NCBI GenBank assembly: GCA_902459845.2
Contig: CABPSV020000564.1
Span: 1 to 13,287, forward strand
Reading direction: 5' to 3'
Source: Hepatocystis sp. ex Piliocolobus tephrosceles
Lineage: Eukaryota; Apicomplexa; Aconoidasida; Haemosporida; Plasmodiidae
DNA: 13,287 bases
Positions 1 through 9,267 of the stretch are shown here, piece after piece (within the stretch, counting starts at the first letter, position 1; every line of letters begins with the position of its first letter). The translations under genes were made by a program, and so were the position numbers. The notes beneath the pieces are model-generated. The model saw nothing but the letters and a program-made list of their open reading frames with translations. It was not told where the DNA came from and did no database searches.

Positions 1-95
1 AGTTAATGAAAAAATGCTTATATCTTGTGTTTACTCTTAAAGTATATTTACTTCCACATAAGTCAATTTAAACGAATAAAATTGTAGTTATATAA

Positions 96-100
<5 letters not shown>

Positions 101-143
<43 letters not shown>
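101..143. repeat. (TA)n microsatellite
   Basis: About 43 bases of uninterrupted alternating A and T. Such tracts are common in Plasmodium intergenic DNA and are usually length-polymorphic. No coding potential. Confidence 0.9.
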
Positions 144-146
<3 letters not shown>

Positions 147-882
147 GTGTGAAAATAATGTTCCTATAAAATGAATGTGCAGTTGGTTTACCTCGACCCC
201 TCTATGTATATGCATACATACATGCATTAGTTCATACTACGTTTGTATATACTACATATATTCATATATACACTCGTTTGCCTACACATAAAAGTTCACC
301 ACGGCGTAAACTACTTTAGTAATTTACTGCTAATATATATATATATATATATACGAATGTACGTATGTATGTATACAATATGTGTACATTTTTTTTTATT
401 ATACTAGGACTTTTTTTATGAATTATTTAATATATATATTTTTACATATTCTTGATAAGTTTAAATATGTTTTTTTTTTCTTTTCTTAATAATCATTTTT
501 TTTTAAAATAAAAGAGGGTTAATATTTTAGAAGAATGTCACTTTACATAAAAAACACAAAACACAAAACATAAAACAAAAAATACAAAAACACACATTTC
601 TATGACAAACATAAAATTTAAATAAAAAAAAAAAAAATTATGTTTTTTTTTTTTTTTTTTTTACTATCGTTAATGTAAAGAAAAAAAAAAAAAAAAATAA
701 AAAAATATTAACACATCATGTAAACACATAACATGTATGTATACATATATAGATATGTAAAAAAAAAAACTCTGCACGCAACGATAAAGGGCTAAGCCAA
801 GTACTTTTTTTTTTTACACGCGTATAAAAATAAACTTTTTTTTTTTCTACTTTATTTTATTTTTTAAACTTTAAATGATGCG

Positions 883-914
<32 letters not shown>

Positions 915-1636
915 TAGTAATGAATAGACATATCATTGGTGCATTTAAGTAAAATGTGAAAAAAATTATCTGTTTTTTTTTTTTTTTTTACCCCAATTCA
1001 TTTGCTTTTATTTCTTTATTAAAAAAAAAAAAAAAAAAATTGAATAAAATAACATTTATAAGATTTGTATTAACTTAAAAAAATCAGATACAAAAAAAAG
1101 TATATACAAACATACATAAATATGTATATATATATATGTTCTATAGCTATATGTTATTATACACATATATAGTCGAATAAATGTAGTTTATTCGCCATTG
1201 TACAACGTTCTGGGGTTTTACTTTTCTAAATTTGTGCTTGTAATATGTAATCATAACTACAAAAAGGGTACATAAATATATGTATACATATATATGTTCC
1301 CATATTCAATTAAAACATAGCCATAATACACTTAAGCATTGTGATTTTCCACAATTGTAACAACTATTATGTTTAGAGTTATTTTAAACAATCCTTTTTA
1401 TTCTAATTTTTTATTTTTTTTTTACCTATATCTCCAAATATAACATATTTTAATCATTTTTTTTAAAGTCATTTAATGTTTTTTTTAAAGTCATTTAATG
1501 TTTTTTTTTTTTTTTTATTATGACATTGTAACATCATTATTAAAAAAAAAAAAAAAAAAAAAATAGCTTTCTTGCAGTTTTACTGCTCATAAGGAAAACA
1601 TTCTTGTACAGTTTACTTAATAAAAATACAACAATC

Positions 1637-1764
1637 GAGTAAAAAGTCCAACGAGTAAAAAGTCCAACGAGTAAAAAGTCAAACGAGTAAAAAGTCAAAC
1701 GAGTAAAAAACCAAATAAGTAAAAAGCCAAATAAGTAAAAAGCCAAATGAGTAAAAAGCCAATC
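1637..1764. repeat. 16-bp tandem repeat, 8 copies
   Basis: The unit is GAGTAAAAAGTCCAAC and recurs every 16 bases, at 1637, 1653, 1669, 1685, 1701, 1717, 1733 and 1749. Copies 1-2 are identical. Copies 3-4 have TCAAAC, and copies 5-8 carry CCAAAT or a related ending with a few substitutions, so neighbouring copies resemble each other most, as expected from stepwise duplication. The unit length is not a multiple of three, yet the minus strand stays open through it. That frame has the hydrophobic, Phe/Leu-rich composition expected of AT-rich repeats and is probably not a gene. Confidence 0.9.
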
Positions 1765-2061
1765 GAGCAAACGAAGTAATGTATACCTTGTTACTTCTCA
1801 ATATCAATCATTACCAGTTTTTTTTTTTATTATTGAAACATTTAAAATATTATGATCACTATGTTAAAATCATAAATCATGTGTGAAAAATAAAAAATTT
1901 TTAATATACAAAAAAAATAAACATAATAATAAATACTAGTATGGCAACATAATAATAATAATAATAATAATATCCCTCCCCCCCCCTTAGTTTTACATTT
2001 ATACTAGCTCGTGATAAAAATATATAGTACACAGCATAGCGCAGTGGTCCAATACGTTGAG

Positions 2062-2063
<2 letters not shown>

Positions 2064-2110
<47 letters not shown>
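2064..2110. repeat. T47 homopolymer upstream of the RimM-like start codon
   Basis: An uninterrupted run of 47 T lies 33 bases before the ATG at 2144. Long dA:dT tracts are typical of Plasmodium promoter and 5' UTR DNA and may exclude nucleosomes. The exact length in an assembly is often unreliable. Confidence 0.85.
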
Positions 2111-2143
2111 CCCCACTTCTTATGAACAAAAAGTTTAATATAA

Positions 2144-4204
2144 ATGACAACATGCTTAACAAAATTACAATATCTAGTGTCTTTACTTATCTTTATTGTT
2201 TTGTTTCAAAGGTTGTTTGTGTGTAATTCTAGAAATGTGAGCTCGATCAAAAAAATTATATTATTTTTTCCTAATGTGAGGTCAACTTTTAACAGCTATT
2301 TTCACCTTAAAAAAAAAAAAAGAGAAAAAAAAAAAAAAAAAAACGAATCACGAATAAACGCTTTTTTCATTTACAATAAACATAAAATAAACGAAAATAT
2401 AAACATCCAATTTGGAAATTATAATTATGTATCTGGTTTTAATAAAAAATTATTAAATTTTAAACGTGGCGTTATTCTTATAAGGACACAACAAAAAGTT
2501 TTTAAAAGTTTTAACAAACCTGAAAACCACCAAACTGTGACAGATAATAATAGTAATAATGTTAGTGATGAGCATAATAAGAAAAATATGTCACATATAC
2601 CATTAAATGGGAATAAAAATGATGAAACAACAAAAACGAGAAGAGTTTTTTTAACTGATACTAAGTATTATACTAGAAGTAAATATTCTAAAGCAGGAGT
2701 AGTAAAAAAAGAAAATAAAAATCCATACACAAATAATGATAATAATAATAATAATAATAATAACAAAGCAGAAGGTAACAAATTGAACAACGTGTTTAAT
2801 AATGATAACATTATAATAAGTAGATGTTATGAAGAGTCCATAGAAGAATTAAAAAAAAATAAAACCAAAAATCAATTATTATCAGATGGTAACACTATTA
2901 ACCTTCCTTACGTTTTATTAAAAAAATACTATGAAGATATGAACAGAGAAAATAATTTAAATTTATTTAAAAATTGGGAAACAAAAAATACAAACATATT
3001 AATAAAAGAGGGGCAAAACTATATTAACAGAACTTATTCAGAAGGACATACTACATCAATGAATTATTCGGAAAGTAATGAACGACCTAATAATCAGAAT
3101 AATGAACTTTATGAAAAAAAAAATGAAAAAAAAAATGAAAAAAAAAATGAGAAAAAAAATGAAAAAAAAAATGAAAAAAAAAATGAAAAAAAAAATGAAA
3201 AATTTGACGATAGTCAGTACACAGTAATAGGGGAAATTGTGGGTGTACATGGATTACATGGCTGGTTAAAAGTAATAAGTTATACTACATTTAACGATAT
3301 TAGATTTAAAAAAAATGCATATAGATACATTTTTATGAATAAATATTATAATTCATATCCTTTACCATTACCAATAAAAATTATCGATGTAAAACCATCT
3401 CAGAAAATCGGATTTTATTTGATAAAAATTGAAAATATAATAACGCGAACAGATGCATTAAAATTAAAAAATTGTTTGTTATGTGATGACAAAAAACCTA
3501 TACCAACAATTAATAATAATAAATATATATCTACTGATTTATTGAATTTTGATATATACATATTTAATGATTTTACAAATACACCCATAGGAAAAGTTCA
3601 TAGTTTTTTATCAAAATATGATTATATATATAGTAAGTCCATTCAAGAAATAGCAGACGATTTAATAAAAATACAACTTAATAATAATATATCTATTCAA
3701 CAAGTTTTTAATATTTTAAAGGCGTCCAAGGTAGTACAAACTGTGAATGAACAGACAGACATAAACAATAACAGTAATATTAATCAACCAATTCAGTTAC
3801 TCATAAATAAAACTAATTTTAAATTTTATCAACAACAACAAAACCATAACAATAATATGGTTGAACTAAGTACGGACGAACTAACTACGGATGGACTAAA
3901 TACGGATGGACTAAATACGGATGGACTAACTACGGATGAACAAACTGAGACAAAAATAGAAGGAGATACACATTATTATAATTCCATAGACGAATTTGAT
4001 GGCTGTTCATATAAACAAGTTTACAAATGTGATTATTGCGATAATATTTATGACAATATAAAAGAAGTAGTTGAACATGAAAATAATCATTTTCAATCAG
4101 ACGAGGAATTATTGTATTATGCATCCAGTAATTATAAAAATAAAGAACTGCTTAATCCTTTGACTGAAGAAAATCTTAAACGTTTTAAAAAAAAAGTTGA
4201 CTAG
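2144..4204 (+). CDS. rimM: RimM-like ribosome/16S rRNA maturation factor with C2H2 zinc finger, probably apicoplast-targeted
   Basis: A single-exon reading frame of 686 aa. Residues 1-29 form a signal peptide (hydrophobic VSLLIFIVLF core, then FVCNS), followed by a Lys/Asn-rich basic stretch without acidic residues up to about 55. Together these look like a bipartite apicoplast leader. Residues 359-377 carry the RimM N-terminal signature (TVIGEIVGVHGLHGWLKV), and from Y461 (YISTDLLNFDIYIF...PIGKV) a PRC-barrel-like half follows to about 510. Bacterial RimM is about 170-180 aa and helps assemble the 30S head by binding S19, so a plastid ribosome role is inferred. Between leader and core are Asn-rich sequence and KKNE repeats (324-352). 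After the core come a five-copy pentapeptide repeat (576-600) and a C-X2-C-X12-H-X3-H finger (C629, C632, H645, H649). Bacterial RimM has neither. The ATG at 2144 is chosen because it precedes the signal peptide. Confidence 0.88.
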   Translation: MTTCLTKLQYLVSLLIFIVLFQRLFVCNSRNVSSIKKIILFFPNVRSTFNSYFHLKKKKREKKKKKNESRINAFFIYNKHKINENINIQFGNYNYVSGFNKKLLNFKRGVILIRTQQKVFKSFNKPENHQTVTDNNSNNVSDEHNKKNMSHIPLNGNKNDETTKTRRVFLTDTKYYTRSKYSKAGVVKKENKNPYTNNDNNNNNNNNKAEGNKLNNVFNNDNIIISRCYEESIEELKKNKTKNQLLSDGNTINLPYVLLKKYYEDMNRENNLNLFKNWETKNTNILIKEGQNYINRTYSEGHTTSMNYSESNERPNNQNNELYEKKNEKKNEKKNEKKNEKKNEKKNEKKNEKFDDSQYTVIGEIVGVHGLHGWLKVISYTTFNDIRFKKNAYRYIFMNKYYNSYPLPLPIKIIDVKPSQKIGFYLIKIENIITRTDALKLKNCLLCDDKKPIPTINNNKYISTDLLNFDIYIFNDFTNTPIGKVHSFLSKYDYIYSKSIQEIADDLIKIQLNNNISIQQVFNILKASKVVQTVNEQTDINNNSNINQPIQLLINKTNFKFYQQQQNHNNNMVELSTDELTTDGLNTDGLNTDGLTTDEQTETKIEGDTHYYNSIDEFDGCSYKQVYKCDYCDNIYDNIKEVVEHENNHFQSDEELLYYASSNYKNKELLNPLTEENLKRFKKKVD
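3113..3199 (+). repeat. 12-bp coding repeat encoding KKNE units
   Basis: The unit GAAAAAAAAAAT begins at 3113 and recurs every 12 bases through 3197, giving a Glu-Lys-Lys-Asn repeat just before the RimM core. One copy has GAG instead of GAA at 3149. It is in frame, so expansion or contraction changes only spacer length. It also opens a spurious minus-strand frame of Phe/Ile. Confidence 0.9.
3869..3943 (+). repeat. 15-bp coding repeat encoding TDGLN-like pentapeptides
   Basis: Five consecutive 15-base copies start at 3869, 3884, 3899, 3914 and 3929 and encode STDEL, TTDGL, NTDGL, NTDGL, TTDEQ-like units between the RimM core and the zinc finger. The repeat is acidic and in frame, and is typical of disordered Plasmodium protein spacers. 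Confidence 0.85.
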
Positions 4205-4298
4205 TAAGTAGAAATAACAAAATGCATGAGTGGGAAAAATGACATAAGGTCATAAAAATATGTTAAGCCGTGGAATTATTACCAAATATTGCTATTAT

Positions 4299-4300
<2 letters not shown>

Positions 4301-4340
<40 letters not shown>
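4301..4340. repeat. T40 homopolymer downstream of the RimM-like gene
   Basis: Forty consecutive T lie about 100 bases after the stop codon. It may be part of the 3' UTR or terminator region, but no defined eukaryotic polyadenylation signal can be assigned. Confidence 0.85.
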
Positions 4341-4341
<1 letters not shown>

Positions 4342-4616
4342 TTAAGTTTTTTTTAGCATGTCACGGTTTATTTATATTATTTAACTTAGTTTTATTACTT
4401 TCATCTTTTACCATTTAATATACTTTTATTTTATTTTTTTTTTTTTATTTTATTTTTTTTGTGCAGCTTCTTCATTCCTATAGTTAAAGAAAAAACTATA
4501 AGATCCGTGCAATATGAAGAAAAAAAAATGCACTTGGACATATCTACTGTTTTTTTGTTGGATAATCAAAAATAGTTCCACTTTTAAAAAACTAAAGACA
4601 TGTTTTATTTTGTAAC

Positions 4617-4820
4617 GCGTTTGTTACATTTATTTGTTACATTTATTTGTTACATTTATTTGTTACATTTATTTGTTACATTTATTTGTTACATTTATTT
4701 GTTACATTTATTTGTTACATTTATTTGTTACATTTATTTGTTACATTTATTTGTTACATTTATTTGTTACATTTATTTGTTACATTTATTTGTTACATTT
4801 ATTTGTTACATTTATTTATT
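4617..4820. repeat. 13-bp minisatellite, 15 exact copies
   Basis: The unit is GTTACATTTATTT. GTTAC occurs at 4623 and then every 13 bases to 4805, which is 15 copies with no visible substitution. Degenerate continuation (TTTATTATAGTTGTTTGTTACAG) follows to about 4837. Near-perfect homogeneity suggests recent expansion or active length turnover. It lies between two genes and encodes nothing I would accept. Confidence 0.95.
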
Positions 4821-5552
4821 ATAGTTGTTTGTTACAGCTATTTGTAATATATGCTTTTTTTTGCTTTTTTTTTTTTTTTTATTCGCTTATAGAAAGTGTT
4901 ACATTAAGCTTGCTTTTGATAAATTTCTTATTTTTACACAACCTTGTATATGTAAGAAACCACTGTAAAAGTAATTATATATATTTTCCACTTCTGCATT
5001 TTTTTTATTTCTATTTTTAGTAATGTATATATATACATGCACCGTTTGTCTTTCTTAGCTATGTTACGCTTTATTAAAAAAAAAAAAAAGATATAAATTT
5101 ACAATTGCATGAGCTTAAAAATTCCCATTTTTGTCTTATTTTTACACAATATTAGAATTTTTTTTTTTTTTTACTTGGTTGATTTAATTTGATTTTATTT
5201 ATTTTTTTTTTTTTGTTTTATAAATAGAACAAATAACAATTATACTTTTTGTTTTTTTGCTAATTTATTGTTTTGTTAATTTACTGTTTTTATTTTTGTT
5301 CTATCCACATTGTGTATTTTTTGGAGGACAAAACATGCAAAGGTGAATGCTCAACTTAATCACTTAAACCGTTGCACATGTTGTAAACAGATGTATATAT
5401 ATATATACTTACATGTTTTATATACACACGTGTTTATATATGGACTGGGCTGTATGCCGCATTGTTAATTAACACAATCTGCTTCAATAAATAATCCGTT
5501 TCAACAATCTGCTTCAGCAATATGCTTTAAAAATGTAAAAACAATCCCGAAT

Positions 5553-5698
5553 ATGAAAATGCATTACTTAACTTTTGTTTTGATTCTAATCAGCTGCTAC
5601 TTATTTAAGGGCATAAATAATAGTATGTAAAAAAAAAAAAAAATATAAAAAATGAGACATTATATAAAAAATGCATTCTATATATATTTGCAGATATA

Positions 5699-5796
<98 letters not shown>

Positions 5797-6440
5797 GCCC
5801 TTTTATTTCTGATATGAAAATGTTAGAAATGATAAAAGATAATTTTGTGGAAACAAAGAGTTCAGAGATTTTTAATTTTTCTTTTTTTTATTTATATAAT
5901 GCTTTAAAATGTACTTTAACTGAACCAGTTTTTGTTTCTTATAGTGATGATAAATACCAAAAAGAAATAATTATTATTAAAAACAAATTAATAAAACTTA
6001 AGGATCAAAAACATAATAGGAACTTATGGGTTTTTTGGGAGTCTGATTTGTTAGATTTGTTAATATTGAATGTAGGTTTAGTAAAAAAGAAAAAGTACAT
6101 AGATATAAACATAAATATTGAACATATATATATTACTGGTTATTTTACTTACTTCCTTACTTATTTACATTTTTTTTAGATCCAGAAAATCGAAAAAAAT
6201 ATGAGAAATAATGGAGATGGCTTTATAGCAATTTATGAACAATTAAAAATGTCTGATCCGAATTTTAACAATATTACTGTTTTATCTTTAAATATATGTA
6301 CCCATCCAATTTTTTCTATTGAAGAAGTTGCCATTTATTTAACTATCTTACCATTTATATTGGATAAACTAAGTTACAATACCTATATACAATACATATT
6401 GATACATTCTTTTATGCGTATATACATTAATACATTAATA

Positions 6441-6485
<45 letters not shown>

Positions 6486-8164
6486 GCCATTTCTGCACCT
6501 GACTACAACTTAGAATTAAAATCTGTTTTTCAAAAAAGTTTAAACTTTTTTAATTTTTATATGTCTTTAACAAATGAACATAATATGTATATTTATAATA
6601 TGAATCATAAAGAGATACATGTTTTTTTAAAAGTTTATGATAAATATGATTTTAAACCTATGAACGAAGAAAATAATTTAAATTTGTATGATGAACTATA
6701 TTTGAAAAATAAATATGGTAAAATTTTAATCAATAATTTATTTATTTTATATTATAATATATTTTTTATAACACCAAATGAAAAGTTATATTATTTTAAT
6801 TATATTGATATAATACCTATATATGTTAGAACAAATAATGAAATGTTAAAATCGAAGTATTATAATGTAGAAAATCCTTATTATACCCTAATTGAAAATA
6901 CATATAAAAATAACTTAAAAGTAAATGAATCAATTATATTAGTAAAAATATTTAACAACGACACTGCTATTGAAATTAATAGTAATCACCGGGAAAGTAG
7001 TGCTAGTGCTAGTGGTAGTAGTAGTAGTGGTATTAGGAGTGGTAGTAGTAGTGCTAGTAGTAGTGCTAGTGGTAGTGCTAGTGGTAGTAGTAGTGGTATT
7101 AGGAGTGGTATTAGGAGTGCTAGTGGTAGTGCTAGTGGTAGTAGTAGTGGTATTAGGAGTGGTATTAGGAGTGGTAGTAGTAGTGCTAGTGGTAGTGCTA
7201 GTGGTAGTAGTAGTAGTAGTAGTAGTGGTATTAGGAGTGGTAGTAGGAGTGGTAGTAGGAGTGGTAGTAGTAGTGGTAGTAGTAGTAGTGGTAGCAGTAC
7301 TATTACCAGTACCAGTACCAATTGTAATAATAATGGCAGTGATGGGGATAGTAAAGAACGTTGTCATAATAGTAAAAATGTAAAAACGCCCTATTACTTA
7401 AGAGCTAAAATTATTTATAGAACACTTATAAATACTGTAAATGATTATTCTTCACTTGAAAATGGCATAAAATTTACTTTTCTTCACTCTCAAAGTATGG
7501 ATGACACAATTATGTCATCGTCAATTGAAGACGTAGCATTAGTTATGATTGTGTTAGTAGACATAAATTTAAAAAGTAATGTTTTATTAAAAAACATAAA
7601 TAATTTAATATATTCAAATAATATTGATCAAGAAGATAAACAAAGTATTAATAATAGAGTAACTATATTAGGCTCTTGTATTTACAACAATAACACAAAA
7701 ACACCAATATATACGGGTTTCTTTGATAGAGGGATTAGCGCTTTAAATCTAAATAATATTTTAAAACATTTAACATTTACAACAAAAATGTTTTATATTT
7801 CAATTGGGAGTATGGAAAAGAATGACAAAATGAGAGCGGATGTTATAGCTACACGAATTATGAGTAACTACAATAATTTGTACAACGTCTTAGTTCTTTT
7901 TGAAAAATATGTAAACTCTTATAAAAAAAAAAAAAAAAAAAAAAAAAATATTTTTTTATATTTATATTTATATTTATATTTATATTTATATTTATATTTA
8001 TATTTATATTTATATTTATATTTATATTTATATTTATATTTATATTGATATGCCTGTGTTTAGTTATACCTGTTTAGTATTTGCATTGTTCCTATTGCTT
8101 ATGTCGTTTGTGTGATTAACTGCTACATTGAAATATAATTTTACTTTTTTACGCATATGCATAT

Positions 8165-8198
<34 letters not shown>

Positions 8199-8442
8199 GA
8201 GCTTTTAAAATATGATAAGATTGCAAATATAAACAGATGTGAAGCTTGCTTAATTGGTTACAAGGGATTATATACTTTGTACGCTTCCATATGTATACCA
8301 ATTATAATAAGTTTACTTATTTGTTATTATATATATAAAAGAAAAAAAAAAAAAAAAAAAAACAAAGTAAATAATAAGACTATTCCAATTTCTTCAATTA
8401 ACGAATCAGTAATTGAACCAGACATTATGCCATTAAAGTTAT

Positions 8443-8444
<2 letters not shown>
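5553..8444 (+). CDS. Type I membrane protein of unknown family, five exons (reconstructed)
   Basis: I do not recognise the family. The model joins 5553-5622, 5797-6071, 6180-6372, 6487-7910 and 8199-8444, giving 735 aa. Exon 1 encodes a signal peptide ([18 protein letters not shown]) with donor GTATGT. Exon 2 starts after T43-AAG. Two junctions are uncertain: exon 2 could end at 6080 (GTAAAA) and exon 3 at 6417 (GTATAT), adding 3 and 15 residues in frame. Exon 4 ends at donor GTAAAC at 7911 and exon 5 follows T31-AG. Residues about 349-461 are a Ser/Gly/Ala expansion. Residues 678-700 ([23 protein letters not shown]) form one transmembrane helix, followed by a KRKKKKKK stop-transfer and a 27-residue tail ending PLKL. 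Two cysteines (C668, C671) sit just outside the membrane. The protein is inferred to be ER/secretory or at the surface; no catalytic motif is visible. Confidence 0.72.
5623..5796 (+). other. Intron 1 of the membrane-protein gene
   Basis: The donor is GTATGT at 5623 and the acceptor AAG ends at 5796. Inside are a poly(A) run, a (TA)n microsatellite (about 5705-5748) and T43 (5751-5793) forming an extreme polypyrimidine tract. Splicing joins A + GC into a Ser codon and fuses the signal peptide to the following frame without a stop, which is the main support for this exon. Confidence 0.72.
6994..7320 (+). repeat. AGT/GGT/GCT codon expansion (Ser/Gly/Ala-rich tract)
   Basis: An irregular trinucleotide-based tract is built from AGT, GGT, GCT, ATT and AGG codons, encoding Ser, Gly, Ala and interspersed Gly-Ile-Arg-Ser-Gly. 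It is GC-richer than its neighbours and stop-free in several frames, so overlapping poly-Thr, poly-Val and poly-Leu frames are shadows. It sits within exon 4 of the membrane-protein gene and is likely disordered. Confidence 0.88.
7911..8198 (+). other. Intron 4 of the membrane-protein gene with internal repeats
   Basis: The donor GTAAAC at 7911 and acceptor TTTAG ending at 8198 are both in phase 0. The intron holds A26 (7923-7948), about 15 copies of the hexamer TATATT (about 7957-8046) and T31 (8166-8196). Reading through it gives only Lys, then Leu-Tyr repeats and a stop. Removing it joins FEKY to ELLKYDKI and the C-terminal transmembrane helix. Confidence 0.75.
7957..8046. repeat. Hexamer TATATT tandem repeat (about 15 copies)
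   Basis: Uninterrupted six-base repeats lie inside an intron. The apparent Leu-Tyr polypeptide encoded across it is an artefact of the repeat. Confidence 0.9.
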
Positions 8445-8477
<33 letters not shown>

Positions 8478-9041
8478 CAATTTATTGTATATTTTTCAGT
8501 TTGCGCATATATATTTACAATGTATATAGGGTTTAATTCTTAGTGTTTACATATACACATTGTGTGTTTACATACATTATGTAAGTATATATACACTGTG
8601 TGTGTGTGTGTGTGTTTTTGTGCGTAGACCTGTCTGATTGCATTTTGGTTTACTTTATAAATATTGATATTTATATTTTTTGAAAAACTCTGTTTTTATC
8701 CCCATTTTCTTTATTTTTTTTTTTTTTTTTTTTTTTTGCATATTATACTTAAACGTAGTCAATTTATTTGTGTATTATACATATGTTATAAAATTATTGC
8801 AACAATATTTTTTTTTTTATTCCAACTATGATTTATGTATGACGTTTTTTTTAATATGTTTAATATTTTTAACACGCTTCTCATTTTCAAATACTTAATA
8901 TTTTCGTATTTTTATATATATTTTTTTTCTTTTATTTTTTATTATACACATAAAATATGCACTGTATAAATGTTTGGACATAAAAAAAAAAAGAAATAAT
9001 TTGTAAATTACATCTTAACAACAGTTTTTAAATGTTAGGAG

Positions 9042-9089
<48 letters not shown>

Positions 9090-9098
9090 AGTTAAAAA
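8445..9098. other. Intergenic region with poly(T), (TG)n and poly(A)
   Basis: No exon is supported. T29 follows the preceding stop codon directly (8445-8473). A short (TG)n tract lies at 8597-8614, with more T-runs at about 8717 and 8807. An A47 run (9042-9088) ends 10 bases before the next ATG at 9099. The stretch should contain the 3' UTR of one gene and the promoter of the next. Confidence 0.7.
9042..9088. repeat. A47 homopolymer in the presumed 5' UTR
   Basis: Forty-seven consecutive A, then CAGTTAAAAA and the ATG at 9099. If transcribed, the mRNA would carry an oligo(A) leader immediately before its start codon. Confidence 0.85.
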
Positions 9099-9236
9099 AT
9101 GAGTGATGATAATTTAAACGTAAACAGAAATGTACAAGACGAATTAAAGGAAAAGACAGAACGACTCGAGTCAAGTGAAAGTGATGAGGATGACATAGAA
9201 GACTCAAGTGTAGTAAACAGTATGCATGCGTATATG

Positions 9237-9267
<31 letters not shown>

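Larger units (their letters stand above)
1..2143. other. Intergenic region upstream of the RimM-like gene
   Basis: I find no convincing exon on either strand in this stretch. It consists of poly(A) and poly(T) runs, TA and CATA microsatellites (for example alternating TA at 101-143), a 16-bp tandem repeat, a short TAA repeat around 1946-1972 and a C-run just before 1990. Short open frames here are explained by repeats or homopolymers. Being directly upstream of the plus-strand gene starting at 2144, it probably carries that gene's promoter and 5' UTR. I cannot point to a specific transcription factor site. The left edge may contain UTR of a gene outside the window. Confidence 0.7.
4205..5552. 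other. Intergenic region between the RimM-like and membrane-protein genes
   Basis: No exon is supported here. The region holds the likely 3' UTR of the RimM-like gene, a T40 run at 4301-4340, a 13-bp minisatellite at 4617-4820, further poly(T) and poly(A) runs, and the promoter/5' UTR of the gene starting at 5553. The open frames across the minisatellite exist because a 13-bp unit without stops is open in all three forward frames. Confidence 0.75.

Noticed and set aside
1540..1770. Minus-strand open frame rich in Phe and Leu
   Set aside because: It is produced by the 16-bp repeat and an adjoining homopolymer. It has no exon-like composition.
2023..2063. tRNA gene
   Set aside because: Only an A-box-like word is present. 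There is no acceptor stem, anticodon arm or B box before the T47 run.
3056..3250. Minus-strand Phe/Ile-rich frame inside the RimM-like gene
   Set aside because: It is the antisense of the KKNE repeat.
4600..5020. Overlapping forward frames encoding LHLFVTFICYIYL-type repeats
   Set aside because: A stop-free 13-bp repeat is open in all three frames. This is a repeat artefact, not a membrane protein.
6939..7383. Poly-Thr, poly-Val and poly-Leu frames overlapping the Ser/Gly tract
   Set aside because: They are shadows of the triplet expansion in the coding frame of the membrane-protein gene, and flanking sequence conserves only that frame.
7911..8048. Lys-run and Leu-Tyr repeat as the C-terminus of the membrane protein
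   Set aside because: An in-phase GTAAAC donor and a poly(T)-AG acceptor remove this stretch and connect to a proper transmembrane exon.
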